DNA of 35,108 nt from the NCBI GenBank assembly GCA_003212655.1, contig QCPF01000013.1:1-35108 (forward strand), in the 5' to 3' direction. Shown here one piece after another: positions 26,229-35,108 of the stretch. Made by a program: the position numbers and the translations under genes. The stretch is from Prochlorococcus sp. AG-436-D21 (GTDB taxonomy: Bacteria > Cyanobacteriota > Cyanobacteriia > PCC-6307 > Cyanobiaceae). The notes under the pieces were generated by a model. It worked only from the letters and a program-made list of their open reading frames with translations, searched no databases and was not told the DNA's origin. The first letter of the stretch is position 1, and every line of letters begins with the position of its first letter.

Positions 26229-26495
26229 ATGGCACTTAAAGAAAGAATTGGTACTGTTGTCAGCGACAAAATGGATAAAACAGTTGTTGTTGCTGTTATT
26301 AATAGATATCCACATCCCACTTATAAAAAAATTGTAAGTAGAACTACAAGATATAAGGCGCATGATCCTGAAAATACATGTGCTTTAGGTGATCGAGTTA
26401 AAATAAGAGAAACTAGACCACTTAGCGCTCATAAAAGATGGGCAATAGAAGAGATTCTCAATAAAACAAGCCAAGCTAAGGAGGTTAAAAAATGA
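26229..26495 (+). CDS. rpsQ: 30S ribosomal protein S17
   Basis: S17 binds 16S rRNA helices in the 30S body and is an OB-fold protein. The 88-residue protein has [63 protein letters not shown] and a C-terminal tail AKEVKK. As with L16, the EVKK end is encoded by the Shine-Dalgarno and spacer of the next gene, here rplN. Confidence 0.98.
26479..26495 (+). promoter_or_regulatory. Ribosome binding site and start of rplN (second copy of a 17-base repeat)
   Basis: AGGAGGTTAAAAAATGA, identical to the rpmC copy about 490 bases upstream. It gives a strong Shine-Dalgarno and an ATGA overlap with the rpsQ stop. Confidence 0.75.
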
Positions 26496-26857
26496 TTCAA
26501 CAAGAAACCTATTTAACAGTTGCTGATAATAGCGGAGCGAAAAGACTCCAATGTATTAGGGTTTTAGGTTCTAATAGAAGATACGCACACGTTGGAGATG
26601 TAATTGTAGCAACTGTTAAAGATGCTCTTCCGAATATGGGAGTTAAGAAATCTGAAGTTGTAAAAGCCGTCATCGTTAGAACAAAAGCAACATTAAGAAG
26701 AAATACTGGTAATTCAATCAGATTTGATGATAATGCTGCTGTTTTGATTAATGAGGATAAGAATCCAAAAGGTACTAGAGTTTTTGGTCCTGTAGCCAGA
26801 GAACTGCGGGATAAAAATTATACAAAAATTGTTTCTCTTGCTCCGGAGGTGATTTAA
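26492..26857 (+). CDS. rplN: 50S ribosomal protein L14
   Basis: L14 forms intersubunit bridges B5 and B8 and is the binding site of the silencing factor RsfS. The 121-residue protein starts [26 protein letters not shown] and includes [30 protein letters not shown] and [23 protein letters not shown]. The last codons carry GGAGGTGA for rplX, whose ATG follows the TAA with no gap. Confidence 0.99.
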
Positions 26858-27214
26858 ATGTTGGATTCATTAAAACAAAAAAAGAATTTCCAAAGAATAA
26901 AAATGAGAATTAAAACTGGAGATTTAGTAAAAGTAATTAATGGCAAGGAAAAGGGCAAAACTGGAGAGGTCTTAAAAACTATCCCTCTTGAAAATAGAGT
27001 AGTAGTTAAGGGAATTAACCTTAGGACTAAACATGTAAAACCAACTCAGGAAGGGGAAACTGGAAGAATACTTACAGAAGAGGCATCTTTACATGCATCA
27101 AATGTAATGTTCTTCTCAAAGGAAAAGAATCTTACAAGTAAGATTGAATACTTTATTGATAAAGAAGGAGTTAAGAAAAGAAGACTGAAGAAAACTGGTG
27201 AAGTAATTGATTAA
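26858..27214 (+). CDS. rplX: 50S ribosomal protein L24
   Basis: L24 is an assembly initiator protein binding the 5' end of 23S rRNA. It is 118 residues from ATG 26858, chosen because GGAGGTGA lies at the right distance and the ATG abuts the rplN stop; the internal ATG at 26903 ([14 protein letters not shown]) matches the usual family start and is a possible alternative. The KOW motif is [22 protein letters not shown]. The C-terminal half has [28 protein letters not shown]. The 74-base gap to rplE is one of the longest in the operon. Confidence 0.96.
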   Translation: MLDSLKQKKNFQRIKMRIKTGDLVKVINGKEKGKTGEVLKTIPLENRVVVKGINLRTKHVKPTQEGETGRILTEEASLHASNVMFFSKEKNLTSKIEYFIDKEGVKKRRLKKTGEVID

Positions 27215-27288
27215 TTTTTCATCAGAAATCAGATTTAAACTTTTTCTAATTTATCAATTCTGACAAAGACCAGAATTAACAAAAAATT

Positions 27289-27828
27289 ATGACTCTAAAA
27301 AATCGCTACAAAGAATCAATTAGACCAAAACTTTTAAAAGACCTTGGTCTTAAAAATATTCATCAAGTACCTAAAGTTGTCAAAGTCAACGTTAATAGAG
27401 GTCTTGGTGAGGCAGCTTCAAATTCAAAAGCTTTAGAGGCTTCCTTAAATGAAATGGCAACAATTACAGGGCAAAAGGCACTAGTAACTAGGGCCAAAAA
27501 AGCTATCGCGGGTTTTAAAATTCGTGAAGGTATGCCAATTGGTTGTACTGTAACTTTGAGAGGTGACAGGATGTATTCCTTTTTAGAGAGATTTATAAAT
27601 CTAGCTTTACCAAGAATAAGAGACTTTAGAGGAGTTAATCCAAAAAGTTTTGATGGAAGAGGCAATTACACCGTTGGAGTGAAAGAACAATTAATTTTTC
27701 CTGAAATCTCTTTTGATAAAATAGATTCAATAAGAGGTATGGATATAACTATTGTCACTAGTGCTAGATCAGATCAAGAGGGTAAAGCTCTCCTCCAAGA
27801 GTTAGGAATGCCTTTTAGTAAGAATTAA
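27289..27828 (+). CDS. rplE: 50S ribosomal protein L5
   Basis: L5 binds 5S rRNA and contacts the P-site tRNA and S13. It has 179 residues. Motifs are [55 protein letters not shown] and [30 protein letters not shown]. rpsN (S14), which follows rplE in many bacteria, is not present: rpsH begins 9 bases after the stop. Confidence 0.99.
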   Translation: MTLKNRYKESIRPKLLKDLGLKNIHQVPKVVKVNVNRGLGEAASNSKALEASLNEMATITGQKALVTRAKKAIAGFKIREGMPIGCTVTLRGDRMYSFLERFINLALPRIRDFRGVNPKSFDGRGNYTVGVKEQLIFPEISFDKIDSIRGMDITIVTSARSDQEGKALLQELGMPFSKN

Positions 27829-27837
27829 ATTAAAACC

Positions 27838-28239
27838 ATGTCAAATCACGATCCTATTTCAGATATGCTTACTCGAATTAGAAATGCGAGTCAAAAAAAG
27901 CATACAACCACAACAATCCCAAGTTCAAAAATGTCCCTAAGTATTGCAAAAGTGCTTCAAAAAGAGGGTTTCATTTCTGATATTAACGAGGAAGGTGAAG
28001 GCTACAAGTCACAAATAATACTTGGTCTGAAATATAGTGGCAAGAATAAATTCCCTACTATCCGATCCATGCAAAGAGTGAGTAAACCTGGTTTGAGAAT
28101 TTATAAAAATACTCGAGCTTTACCAAAAGTACTTGGAGGTCTCGGAGTTGCTATTATATCTACTTCTAAAGGTGTCATGAGCGATCGTGATGCCAGGAAG
28201 CAAGGTATAGGCGGTGAAGTACTCTGCTATGTTTATTAA
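27838..28239 (+). CDS. rpsH: 30S ribosomal protein S8
   Basis: S8 is a primary 16S rRNA-binding protein and in E. coli the translational repressor of the spc operon. The 133-residue protein shows [88 protein letters not shown]. rplF begins after 12 bases behind AAGGAGG. Confidence 0.99.
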   Translation: MSNHDPISDMLTRIRNASQKKHTTTTIPSSKMSLSIAKVLQKEGFISDINEEGEGYKSQIILGLKYSGKNKFPTIRSMQRVSKPGLRIYKNTRALPKVLGGLGVAIISTSKGVMSDRDARKQGIGGEVLCYVY

Positions 28240-28251
28240 GGAGGATTAATC

Positions 28252-28791
28252 ATGTCAAGAATTGGAAAAACACCAGTACTAATACCAGATAAAGTAACTG
28301 TTGAGTTTCATGGATTAACAGTTACAGTTAAAGGCCCAAAAGGTGAGTTAAAACGTCAAATGCCTGAAGGAGTTAGTTTTGATAAAAAAGATAATACTGT
28401 CGTAGTAAGTCCCACTACTACCAAAATATTCTCAAGGCAAAGACATGGTTTATGTAGAGCCTTAATTGCGAATATGGTTGAAGGGGTTAGTCAAGGTTTT
28501 TCAAAAAAACTTGAAATTGTAGGCGTTGGATCCAGAGCACAAGTAAAAGGTAAAAATCTTGTTGTAAGTGCAGGATATAGTCATCCTATAGAAATGATCC
28601 CCCCTGATGGTATAACATACAAGGTTGAGAGTAATACAAACGTTACTGTATCTGGAATTGATAAGGAAATTGTTGGTAATGAAGCAGCAAAAATCAGATC
28701 AATTAGACCTCCAGAACCATATAAAGGTAAAGGAATTAAATATCATGATGAAAAAATTCTCAGAAAAGCTGGTAAATCTGGCAAAAAATAA
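28252..28791 (+). CDS. rplF: 50S ribosomal protein L6
   Basis: L6 sits near the sarcin-ricin loop and factor-binding site. It has 179 residues and two related domains. Landmarks are [59 protein letters not shown] and the signature [24 protein letters not shown]. rplR follows after 14 bases without a strong Shine-Dalgarno. Confidence 0.99.
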   Translation: MSRIGKTPVLIPDKVTVEFHGLTVTVKGPKGELKRQMPEGVSFDKKDNTVVVSPTTTKIFSRQRHGLCRALIANMVEGVSQGFSKKLEIVGVGSRAQVKGKNLVVSAGYSHPIEMIPPDGITYKVESNTNVTVSGIDKEIVGNEAAKIRSIRPPEPYKGKGIKYHDEKILRKAGKSGKK

Positions 28792-28805
28792 TTCCAATTA
28801 AAAAA

Positions 28806-29174
28806 ATGACCAAACTTTCCAGGAAATTACAAACCCAAAAAAGACATAGAAGATTAAGGAGATTCTTAATTGGAGATGCAAATCGTCCAAGATTGTCTGT
28901 TTTTCGCTCTAATAACCATATTTATGCCCAGGTTATAGACGATTGCGCTCAAACAACTATTTGCTCAGCTTCAACTGTTGATAAAGAACTAAGAGAAAAA
29001 TCTGAGAAATTACCTTCTGATTGTAATTCTTCTTCCATTGTTGGAAAATTATTAGCAAAGAGAGCGATAAAAAAAGGTATTAAGCAAGTAATCTTTGACC
29101 GTGGAGGTAATTTATATCACGGCAGAGTAAAGGCACTTGCAGATGCTGCTCGTGAAGCTGGCCTAGATTTCTAA
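28806..29174 (+). CDS. rplR: 50S ribosomal protein L18
   Basis: L18 binds 5S rRNA and mediates its attachment to 23S rRNA. It has 122 residues: a basic N-terminus [40 protein letters not shown] and a C-terminal [27 protein letters not shown] that is nearly invariant in bacteria. rpsE begins 16 bases later. Confidence 0.98.
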   Translation: MTKLSRKLQTQKRHRRLRRFLIGDANRPRLSVFRSNNHIYAQVIDDCAQTTICSASTVDKELREKSEKLPSDCNSSSIVGKLLAKRAIKKGIKQVIFDRGGNLYHGRVKALADAAREAGLDF

Positions 29175-29190
29175 CTCTTAATTTTTTATT

Positions 29191-29811
29191 ATGACTGACA
29201 CTCCAACAAAACAAGAAATTCAATCCAAGAGCGATAATGTTCCTGGAGCTATGCCTGTAGAACAAAAAAAGAATAATCGTAATGATCGAAAAAGAAATAA
29301 AAGAGGTGATTCAAAAAATTTAGAGAGAGATTCTGATTGGCAAGAAAGAGTTGTCCAAATTCGACGTGTTTCTAAGACTGTTAAAGGTGGAAAAAAAATG
29401 AGTTTTAGAGCAATTGTTGTTGTAGGTAATGAGAAAGGCCAAGTTGGAGTAGGAGTTGGTAAAGCAGGAGATGTCATTGGTGCGGTGAGAAAGGGAGTTT
29501 CAGATGGTAAAAAGAATCTTGTGAGAGTTCCCTTAACCCCAAATAATTCAATACCGACTTTATCTTTAGGTCGAGATGGTGCAGCTAATGTACTAATTAG
29601 ACCAGCTGCCCCAGGTACAGGTGTAATTGCTGGTGGTTCAATAAGAACAGTTTTAGAATTAGCCGGCATAAAAAATGTCTTAGCAAAAAGATTGGGTAGT
29701 AAAACACCTTTGAATAATGCAAGAGCTGCTATGGTAGCTCTTTCTCAATTAAGAACACATAAATCTGCCTCAAGGGAGAGAGGCATCTCACTTGAACAGC
29801 TTTATTCTTGA
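29191..29811 (+). CDS. rpsE: 30S ribosomal protein S5
   Basis: S5 contributes to decoding accuracy and mRNA helicase activity. The 206-residue protein is longer than E. coli S5 (167) because of a hydrophilic N-terminal extension (about 1-50, rich in Lys, Asn, Arg, Gln) common in cyanobacteria. The double-stranded RNA-binding-like domain has [29 protein letters not shown] and the C-terminal part has [32 protein letters not shown]. rpmD (L30), which follows in E. coli, is absent. Confidence 0.99.
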   Translation: MTDTPTKQEIQSKSDNVPGAMPVEQKKNNRNDRKRNKRGDSKNLERDSDWQERVVQIRRVSKTVKGGKKMSFRAIVVVGNEKGQVGVGVGKAGDVIGAVRKGVSDGKKNLVRVPLTPNNSIPTLSLGRDGAANVLIRPAAPGTGVIAGGSIRTVLELAGIKNVLAKRLGSKTPLNNARAAMVALSQLRTHKSASRERGISLEQLYS

Positions 29812-29816
29812 AAATT

Positions 29817-30275
29817 ATGACTTCAACATTAAATTCACTTAAATCAAACTCTGGCTCGAGAAAGAAGAAATTAAGAAAGGGTAGAGGTATTGCAGCTGGT
29901 CAGGGTGCATCATGTGGTTTTGGCATGAGGGGGCAAAAGTCACGTTCTGGAAGACCCACACGTCCAGGTTTCGAAGGTGGTCAAATGCCCCTATATAGAA
30001 GAGTTCCAAAATTAAAGCACTTTGAAATAATTAATCAAAAGAACTTTTCTATAATTAATCTAGAAAAACTAAATGATTTCAAAGATAACGACACTGTGAA
30101 CCTAGACTCACTAGTTAAGAAAGGTTTGATCTTCAAGCCCAAATTTCCTTTAAAAATACTTGGCAACGGAAAACTTAATGTAAAGTTAAAAGTCCAAGCT
30201 CATGCATTTACAAAAATTGCAAAACAAAAAATTGAGGACGCAGGCGGATCCTGCGAGCTTATAAATAATAAATAA
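29817..30275 (+). CDS. rplO: 50S ribosomal protein L15
   Basis: L15 is a late-assembling 50S protein. I take ATG 29817 ([18 protein letters not shown]), 5 bases after the rpsE stop, giving 152 residues; a TTG at 29808 overlapping rpsE would add three residues. Landmarks are [49 protein letters not shown] and the C-terminal [21 protein letters not shown], where the family's 'A-G-G' signature is seen. Confidence 0.98.
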   Translation: MTSTLNSLKSNSGSRKKKLRKGRGIAAGQGASCGFGMRGQKSRSGRPTRPGFEGGQMPLYRRVPKLKHFEIINQKNFSIINLEKLNDFKDNDTVNLDSLVKKGLIFKPKFPLKILGNGKLNVKLKVQAHAFTKIAKQKIEDAGGSCELINNK

Positions 30276-30304
30276 ATTTACTTAAAATTTAGGTAAGCTT
30301 AAAA

Positions 30305-31624
30305 ATGTTTGTCAACAAAAGTAGAAATCCTGGCGCTTCTGAAATACTTTCCCAATTATTCTTAAATAAAGAGTTGAGGAGTAGAGTTTTAACTACTTTA
30401 GGTCTTCTCCTTTTAGTAAGACTTGGTATATATATACCTATGCCTGGTATTGATAGGGTCGCTTTTAAAAGTTTTATAGATCAAGGGGGGCAATTAATAG
30501 GTTTTTTAGATATTTTTACGGGAGGAGGAATTTCAACCTTAGGAATATTTGCATTAGGGATACTTCCCTTTATTAACGCATCAATTATTATTCAGCTTCT
30601 CACAGCTTCATTGCCTGTTCTTGAAGATTTACAAAAAAATGAAGGAGAAGCGGGAAGAAGAAAGATTGCTCAAATAACTAGATATGTTTCTTTAGGATGG
30701 GGTTTTTTACAAAGTGTAATTTTTTCTTTAATTCTTAGACAATATGCTATCGAGGGGATAAGTGAAACTACATTTGTCTTACAAACCTCCATTGCCTTAG
30801 TAACTGGTTCAATGTTAGTAATGTGGTTTAGTGAAATTATTACGGAGAAAGGGATAGGTCAAGGTGCTTCACTGGTGATTTTTCTGAATATTGTTTCGAC
30901 TTTACCTAAGGCTCTTAGTTCAACCATTGAAAAAGCTCAAACTGGCGATAGAGGGGATGTTTTAGGTATTGCAGTTTTACTTGGAGTATTTTTATTGACA
31001 ATTGTTGGGATAATTTTTGTCCAAGAAGGAGCAAGACGCATTCCTATTGTTAGTGCAAAAAGGCAGATAGGAAATGCAACACTACTTCCTACAAGGCAAA
31101 GTTATTTACCTTTGAAATTAAATGCTGGAGGAGTAATGCCTATCATATTTGCATCTGCTCTAATCTTTTTACCTATAACTATTGCAAATGTTACGGGCAA
31201 TCCAGTCTTAATCAAGTTAGCAAGTAGTTTAAATCCAGGATCTTCTAATCCATGGCCATATGCTCTTACATTCTTTTCCTTGATTTTGGGGTTCTCATAT
31301 TTTTATGCATCTCTTACTATCAATCCAGTGGATGTAGCTTCAAATTTAAAGAAAGGAGGAGTAGCGATACCAGGAGTTAGACCAGGAACTAATACAGCAA
31401 ACTACCTATCGGGTATACAAAATAGGTTGACATTATTGGGAGGATTATTTCTGGGTTCGGTAGCAATAATCCCAGCTGCAGTAGAAAGAGCTACAAATGT
31501 TCAGACCTTTCAAGGTTTAGGAGCAACTTCTTTACTAATTCTTGTGGGTGTTGCTATAGATACTGCTAAGCAAATTCAAACTTATGTTATTTCTCAAAGG
31601 TATGAGGGACTAATTAACAATTAA
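30305..31624 (+). CDS. secY: Preprotein translocase subunit SecY
   Basis: SecY forms the protein-conducting channel in the plasma and thylakoid membranes. The 439-residue protein has about ten hydrophobic helices. Landmarks are [10 protein letters not shown] in the first loop, the plug-region [47 protein letters not shown], and [48 protein letters not shown]. Its place after rplO is standard for the spc operon. The stop overlaps the adk ATG by one base (TAATG). Confidence 0.99.
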   Translation: MFVNKSRNPGASEILSQLFLNKELRSRVLTTLGLLLLVRLGIYIPMPGIDRVAFKSFIDQGGQLIGFLDIFTGGGISTLGIFALGILPFINASIIIQLLTASLPVLEDLQKNEGEAGRRKIAQITRYVSLGWGFLQSVIFSLILRQYAIEGISETTFVLQTSIALVTGSMLVMWFSEIITEKGIGQGASLVIFLNIVSTLPKALSSTIEKAQTGDRGDVLGIAVLLGVFLLTIVGIIFVQEGARRIPIVSAKRQIGNATLLPTRQSYLPLKLNAGGVMPIIFASALIFLPITIANVTGNPVLIKLASSLNPGSSNPWPYALTFFSLILGFSYFYASLTINPVDVASNLKKGGVAIPGVRPGTNTANYLSGIQNRLTLLGGLFLGSVAIIPAAVERATNVQTFQGLGATSLLILVGVAIDTAKQIQTYVISQRYEGLINN

Positions 31625-32172
31625 TGAAGAAACATTTACTATTTTTAGGAGCTCCTGGAGCAGGGAAAGGGACTCAAGCGGAATTGTTAAGTCAAACTAC
31701 TTCTTACTTACACCTTTCTACTGGTGAATTATTGAGAAAAGAAATTGAAATGAATACTACCCTTGGTATTGAGGTAAAAGATATTATGAATCGTGGGGAA
31801 TTAGTTAGTGATGAACTCGTATTAAAGATAGTAAGACATAATTTAGTTAAGGACAATAACGGTTGGATTCTAGATGGTTACCCAAGAAATTTATCTCAAG
31901 CAAATTCATTGAGTGAAGTTTTAACTGAAATAAATCAACCTCTAGAAGTAGTTTTTTATTTAGATATTCCAGAAGAAGTGCTAATTGAGCGTTTGCTTTT
32001 AAGAGGGAGAAAAGATGATACAGAAGAGACAATTAGAACAAGGGTTGATATTTATAAAAAAACTACAGAACCATTGATTCAATATTTTAAAGATCTTTCA
32101 TTGTTAGAGTATATTAATGCTGATAGAGATTTAAAAACCATTTCCTCTGATATCAAACAAAAAATGGCTTGA
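31624..32172 (+). CDS. adk: Adenylate kinase (short form)
   Basis: Adk interconverts ATP and AMP with two ADP. It has 182 residues, the short form without the extended, zinc-binding LID. Motifs: P-loop GAPGAGKGT (9-17), [12 protein letters not shown] (AMP-binding), [10 protein letters not shown] and [29 protein letters not shown] with the catalytic arginines. It is coupled to secY by overlap. infA, which lies between adk and rpmJ in many bacteria, is not there. Confidence 0.98.
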   Translation: MKKHLLFLGAPGAGKGTQAELLSQTTSYLHLSTGELLRKEIEMNTTLGIEVKDIMNRGELVSDELVLKIVRHNLVKDNNGWILDGYPRNLSQANSLSEVLTEINQPLEVVFYLDIPEEVLIERLLLRGRKDDTEETIRTRVDIYKKTTEPLIQYFKDLSLLEYINADRDLKTISSDIKQKMA

Positions 32173-32217
32173 TGATGATGTAGAATATAGTATTAACGTT
32201 TTATTTGTTAAACCCCT

Positions 32218-32334
32218 ATGAAGGTCAGATCTTCAGTCAAAAAAATTAGTCCTGACGATCAGATCGTGAGGAGAAGAGGTAAAATCTATGTTATTAACAA
32301 GAAAAGACCTCGCAATAAACAGCGTCAGGGTTAA
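32218..32334 (+). CDS. rpmJ: 50S ribosomal protein L36, zinc-ligand-free form
   Basis: 38-residue protein beginning [10 protein letters not shown] and ending KQRQG, both invariant for L36. The usual zinc ligands (Cys11, Cys14, Cys27 and a histidine near 32-33) are here Ser11, Asp14, Asn27 and Arg32/Asn33; no cysteine or histidine occurs in the protein. It is thus a 'C-minus' L36 that cannot bind zinc in the normal way. The middle ([23 protein letters not shown]) retains the basic rRNA-binding residues. It lies 45 bases after adk and 41 before rpsM, in its standard operon place. Confidence 0.95.
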   Translation: MKVRSSVKKISPDDQIVRRRGKIYVINKKRPRNKQRQG

Positions 32335-32375
32335 ATTTCAACCCTAAAATTCAAACTTTTACTTATTCAAAACAC

Positions 32376-32741
32376 GTGGCCAGGATTGCAGGAATTGACA
32401 TACCTCGCGAAAAGCGAGTTGAAATTGCACTAACATACGTCTATGGAGTTGGTTTAACGAGATCTAAGCTAATTCTTGCTAATACGGGTGTAAACCCAGA
32501 TACTCGTGTCAAAGACCTTTCAGATGCTGATGTGCAAAAACTTAGAGGTGCCACAGAGGAATTTACTTTAGAGGGGGATTTGAGAAGAAAAGAGGGAATG
32601 GCTTTGAAACGTCTACAAGATATAGGGTGTGTTAGAGGAAGAAGACATAGAATGAGTCTTCCAGTAAGAGGTCAAAGAACTAGAACTAATGCAAGAACAA
32701 GACGGGGTTCTAGAAAAACAGTTGCTGGAAGAAAAAAATAA
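32376..32741 (+). CDS. rpsM: 30S ribosomal protein S13
   Basis: S13 forms the head bridge to the 50S subunit and contacts the P-site tRNA. It starts with GTG 32376 ([24 protein letters not shown]); 121 residues. The helix-two-turn-helix segment and the C-terminal [42 protein letters not shown] are conserved, ending in the basic tail that reaches tRNA. No Shine-Dalgarno is visible before the GTG. Confidence 0.98.
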   Translation: MARIAGIDIPREKRVEIALTYVYGVGLTRSKLILANTGVNPDTRVKDLSDADVQKLRGATEEFTLEGDLRRKEGMALKRLQDIGCVRGRRHRMSLPVRGQRTRTNARTRRGSRKTVAGRKK

Positions 32742-32785
32742 TTAACTAAATCTATCTACAAATTGAAGTATTAAATTAAAACATC

Positions 32786-33178
32786 ATGGCAGCTACAGTA
32801 AAAAAAACAGGTTCAAAGAAATCCAAACGTAATGTACCTAATGGTGTGGTACATATCCAAAGCACATTTAATAATACTATCGTCTCAATTACTGACACTT
32901 CTGGACATGTAATTTCTTGGTCTTCTGCTGGCGCAAGTGGATTTAAAGGCGCTCGCAAAGGTACACCATTTGCTGCTCAAACAGCTGCTGAAGCTGCAGC
33001 TAGAAGAGCTCTTGATCAAGGCATGAGACAAATAGAAGTACTAGTTCGAGGTCCTGGCGCAGGTAGGGAAACGGCCATAAGAGCTTTACAAGTTGCCGGA
33101 TTAGAAATAACTCTAATAAGAGATGTAACTCCATTACCTCATAATGGATGTAGAAGACCTAAACGGAGACGCGTTTAG
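32786..33178 (+). CDS. rpsK: 30S ribosomal protein S11
   Basis: S11 lies on the 30S platform next to the E-site mRNA. It has 130 residues with [50 protein letters not shown] and the C-terminal [20 protein letters not shown]. The N-terminal DNA for an isoaspartate-prone Asn-Gly pair (PNGVV, PHNGCR) is conserved. rpsD (S4), found next in E. coli, is absent. The 56-base gap to rpoA carries an 11-C run. Confidence 0.98.
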   Translation: MAATVKKTGSKKSKRNVPNGVVHIQSTFNNTIVSITDTSGHVISWSSAGASGFKGARKGTPFAAQTAAEAAARRALDQGMRQIEVLVRGPGAGRETAIRALQVAGLEITLIRDVTPLPHNGCRRPKRRRV

Positions 33179-33195
33179 GTCTTAAACATTCTCAA

Positions 33196-33213
33196 CCCCC
33201 CCCCCCAAAAAAA
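33196..33213. repeat. Homopolymer run C11 followed by A7 in the rpsK-rpoA gap
   Basis: Eleven consecutive C and then seven A, 18-39 bases downstream of the rpsK stop and 21 bases before the rpoA GTG. It is striking in a genome this AT-rich and in a gap within a core operon. In the mRNA it reads C11A7 just upstream of the rpoA ribosome-binding region. Confidence 0.9.
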
Positions 33214-33234
33214 CTTTTAACCTCATTATTTTCC

Positions 33235-34173
33235 GTGTTGCAATACCAGATTGACAGAATAGATCATCAAATAGCAGATGATCGCTCCCAAACAGGAACT
33301 TTTTTAATTGGCCCTCTAGAAAGGGGACACGCTACAACTTTGGGTAATTCCCTCAGAAGAGTCCTTATGGGAGGACTTGAAGGGAGTGCTGTGACTGCAG
33401 TAAGAATAGCAGGAATTAATCATGAATATGCCACTATTCCTGGAGTTAGAGAAGACGTTTTAGATATTCTTCTCAATTGTAAGCAACTATCAATAAAAAG
33501 TTCTAATCCAGATCTCGAAATCGGCAGGTTAGTAGCGAGCGGTCCAATGGAGGTGAAAGCTAATGATATTCAATTCTCCTCTCAAGTTGAAATTGTTGAT
33601 GGTGAAAAACCGATCGCAACTATTCAGGAAGGGCATAACTTAGAGTTGGAAATCCATGTTGAAAGAGGTGTTGGATATAGACCCGTCGACCGGAAGAGTG
33701 AAGAGACAACTGCTATTGACTTACTTCAAATAGATGCTGTATTTATGCCAGTGAAGAGAGTGAATTTTACGATTGATGAAACTGCTGTTGCAGAAGGCGC
33801 CACAGGAAGAGAAAGATTAAAAATGGAAGTAGTAACAGACGGCTCAACAACTCCTGACGATGCTATTGCTGAAGCTGCAAATCAGTTAATAGAACTGTTT
33901 CAACCTCTTGCTACTGTCACAATGGTTGAGGAAATTCCTGAAGAACCTGAACCATCTCCTGAAGCTCAAATTCCTCTTGAAGAACTAAACTTGTCCGTTA
34001 GAGCATATAATTGTTTGAAAAGGGCACAAGTTAATTCAGTTTCGGATTTAATGGGCTTCAGTTATGAAGATCTTCTTGAAATTAAGAACTTTGGCTCTAA
34101 ATCTGCAGATGAGGTTATTGAGGCTCTTGAGCGCATTGGCATTTCTATCCCACAAAGCAGAACATCTGTTTAA
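33235..34173 (+). CDS. rpoA: DNA-directed RNA polymerase subunit alpha
   Basis: The alpha dimer nucleates RNA polymerase assembly, and its C-terminal domain contacts promoter UP elements and activators. It has 312 residues from GTG 33235 ([12 protein letters not shown]); TTG 33238 is the adjacent alternative. The N-terminal domain (about 1-230) has [41 protein letters not shown], and the C-terminal domain (about 240-312) has [46 protein letters not shown]. An acidic Glu/Pro linker joins them. rplQ follows after 14 bases. Confidence 0.99.
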   Translation: MLQYQIDRIDHQIADDRSQTGTFLIGPLERGHATTLGNSLRRVLMGGLEGSAVTAVRIAGINHEYATIPGVREDVLDILLNCKQLSIKSSNPDLEIGRLVASGPMEVKANDIQFSSQVEIVDGEKPIATIQEGHNLELEIHVERGVGYRPVDRKSEETTAIDLLQIDAVFMPVKRVNFTIDETAVAEGATGRERLKMEVVTDGSTTPDDAIAEAANQLIELFQPLATVTMVEEIPEEPEPSPEAQIPLEELNLSVRAYNCLKRAQVNSVSDLMGFSYEDLLEIKNFGSKSADEVIEALERIGISIPQSRTSV

Positions 34174-34187
34174 CATTTTTTAAGATT

Positions 34188-34538
34188 ATGAGACATCAAC
34201 TTAGAATTCCATTATTAAGTAAACCTGCTGATCAGAGGAAAGCACTTCTAAGAGGTTTAACTACACAATTAATTAGGGAAGGTAGAGTAACGACAACAAA
34301 AGCTAGAGCAAAAGCATTAAGAAATGAAGCTGAAAGAATGATTTCACTTGCTAAAGAGGGAAGTTTGGCTTCTAGAAGAAGGGCTATTGGATATATTTAT
34401 GATAAGAAATTAGTGCATTCATTATTTGAGAAGGCAAAGGAAAGATATGGAGAGAGAAAAGGTGGATATACACGCATAGTCAGAACCGTATCTAGAAAAG
34501 GTGATAACGCTCAAATGGCTATAATCGAGCTTGTTTAA
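34188..34538 (+). CDS. rplQ: 50S ribosomal protein L17
   Basis: L17 lies on the 50S solvent side near the exit. The protein has 116 residues, the normal bacterial core length. It starts [24 protein letters not shown] (the family usually has MRH-x-x-x-x-x-L-x-x-x-x-x-H-R, here with Asp-Gln in place of His) and includes [27 protein letters not shown] and the C-terminal [14 protein letters not shown]. It is the last ribosomal gene in the window; no terminator hairpin follows before truA. Confidence 0.98.
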   Translation: MRHQLRIPLLSKPADQRKALLRGLTTQLIREGRVTTTKARAKALRNEAERMISLAKEGSLASRRRAIGYIYDKKLVHSLFEKAKERYGERKGGYTRIVRTVSRKGDNAQMAIIELV

Positions 34539-34575
34539 GTTAGTTAATTAAGAGGCTTTTACCAGAAAATAACTT

Positions 34576-35108
34576 TTGAAAAGGGTAGCTTTATTAGTCC
34601 AATATGATGGATTTCATTATTCAGGTTGGCAAAAGCAAAAAAATGCAACTACAGTTCAAGGTACCCTAGACAAAGCTCTTTCAAAGATTACGAACCATAA
34701 AGTAAAGACTTTTGCTGCAGGTAGGACTGATGCTGGGGTTCATGCATCAGGACAAGTAGTACACTTTGATATTGATTTTGTTATTCCAGGAAATAGTTAT
34801 GCTGATGTTTTAAATAGTCTTTTACCCTCAACGATTAGGATCTTGGAATCAGTTGAGGTTAATAATAGTTGGCATGCATGCTATTCAGCAGTGTATAGAC
34901 ATTATCGATATGTTATTAATAATAGTAAATTTCCTAACTTGTTCATTAATAATTGGTCATGGCATAGATACCAAAAAGTATTAGACGAAGTTTTAATGCT
35001 AAATGTATCCAAAAAAATGGAGGGCGAGCATGATTTTTTTGCTTTTCAGAAAACTGGAAGTAACAGGACGAACTCTATTACAAATATAAAAAATATTGAT
35101 ATTAAAAG
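34576..35108 (+). CDS. truA: tRNA pseudouridine synthase A (5' part, runs off the window)
   Basis: TruA makes pseudouridine at tRNA positions 38-40 in the anticodon arm. The start is TTG 34576 (reads KRVALLVQYDGFHYSGWQ); 177 full codons are visible to the window end. The catalytic aspartate is Asp52 in AAGRTDAGVHASGQV, and the following part shows LNSLLPSTIRILES, HACYSAVYRHYRYVI and the EGEHDFFAFQKTG motif with the conserved Phe pair. The gene lies 37 bases after rplQ on the same strand, in the usual alpha-operon position. Confidence 0.96.
   Translation, partial: MKRVALLVQYDGFHYSGWQKQKNATTVQGTLDKALSKITNHKVKTFAAGRTDAGVHASGQVVHFDIDFVIPGNSYADVLNSLLPSTIRILESVEVNNSWHACYSAVYRHYRYVINNSKFPNLFINNWSWHRYQKVLDEVLMLNVSKKMEGEHDFFAFQKTGSNRTNSITNIKNIDIK

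Noticed and set aside
27363..27665. 100-codon open frame antisense to rplE
   Set aside because: Shadow of the L5 gene; the hydrophobic translation follows from the L5 coding pattern.
29220..29669. 149-codon open frame antisense to rpsE
   Set aside because: Lies wholly inside the clearly conserved S5 gene; composition (Pro/Ser/Leu-rich) is that of a mirror frame, with no domain or start signal.
1..35108. Mobile elements, CRISPR arrays, toxin-antitoxin or defence systems
   Set aside because: No transposase, integrase, spaced direct repeats or defence genes were seen; two tRNAs are present but neither is flanked by an integrase or by a duplicated tRNA end.

Overview
The window is about 35 kb of very AT-rich, densely packed chromosome from a unicellular marine cyanobacterium, almost certainly a high-light Prochlorococcus. 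The evidence is a photosystem I gene (psaD), an NDH-1 subunit found only in oxygenic phototrophs (ndhN), the cyanobacterial clock-input gene ldpA, CAAD and DUF2839 proteins restricted to cyanobacteria, the low GC, intergenic gaps of mostly under 100 bases, and a ribosomal operon in the cyanobacterial arrangement (starts at rplC, no rpsJ, rpsN or rpmD). It is vertically inherited core genome. I see no phage, transposon, integrase, CRISPR array or defence island.

Bases 1-7063: the 3' end of a probable sensor histidine kinase gene, then psaD, trpE and gshA (abutting), ppc and a small acetyltransferase-like gene (3 bases apart), closed by tRNA-Arg(CCG) on the minus strand. These cover photosystem I, tryptophan, glutathione and anaplerotic carbon fixation.

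Bases 7069-18784: a 'zipper' in which strand alternates almost gene by gene: recF and speD (+), larE (-), a double-domain cobO (+), moeB (-), a CAAD membrane protein (+), a fructosamine-kinase-like gene (-), a CrtD-like carotenoid oxidoreductase (+), tyrA (-), a DinG-like gene and a DUF2839 gene (+), recA (-). Five successive convergent pairs end within -11 to +7 bases of each other and none has a recognisable terminator. recA carries a perfect cyanobacterial LexA box touching its -10 element.

Bases 18897-21343: minus-strand HAD hydrolase behind tRNA-Gln(TTG), then ldpA behind ndhN.

Bases 21344-34538: a structured leader region followed by the S10-spc-alpha type operon: rplC-rplD-rplW-rplB-rpsS-rplV-rpsC-rplP-rpmC-rpsQ-rplN-rplX-rplE-rpsH-rplF-rplR-rpsE-rplO-secY-adk-rpmJ-rpsM-rpsK-rpoA-rplQ, followed by truA, which runs off the window end. 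Many junctions are ATGA overlaps in which the Shine-Dalgarno of the next gene also encodes the last residues of the previous protein.

The items most worth a second look are: recF, whose frame has no ATG/GTG/TTG start upstream of the Walker A motif; the zinc-ligand-free ribosomal protein L36; a run of 11 C in the rpsK-rpoA gap; tandem inverted repeats between larE and cobO; a LarE with Fe-S-type cysteines and no lactate racemase genes nearby; the fused double CobO; and a DinG-like helicase without a visible Walker A motif. I did not find a clearly new multi-gene system.
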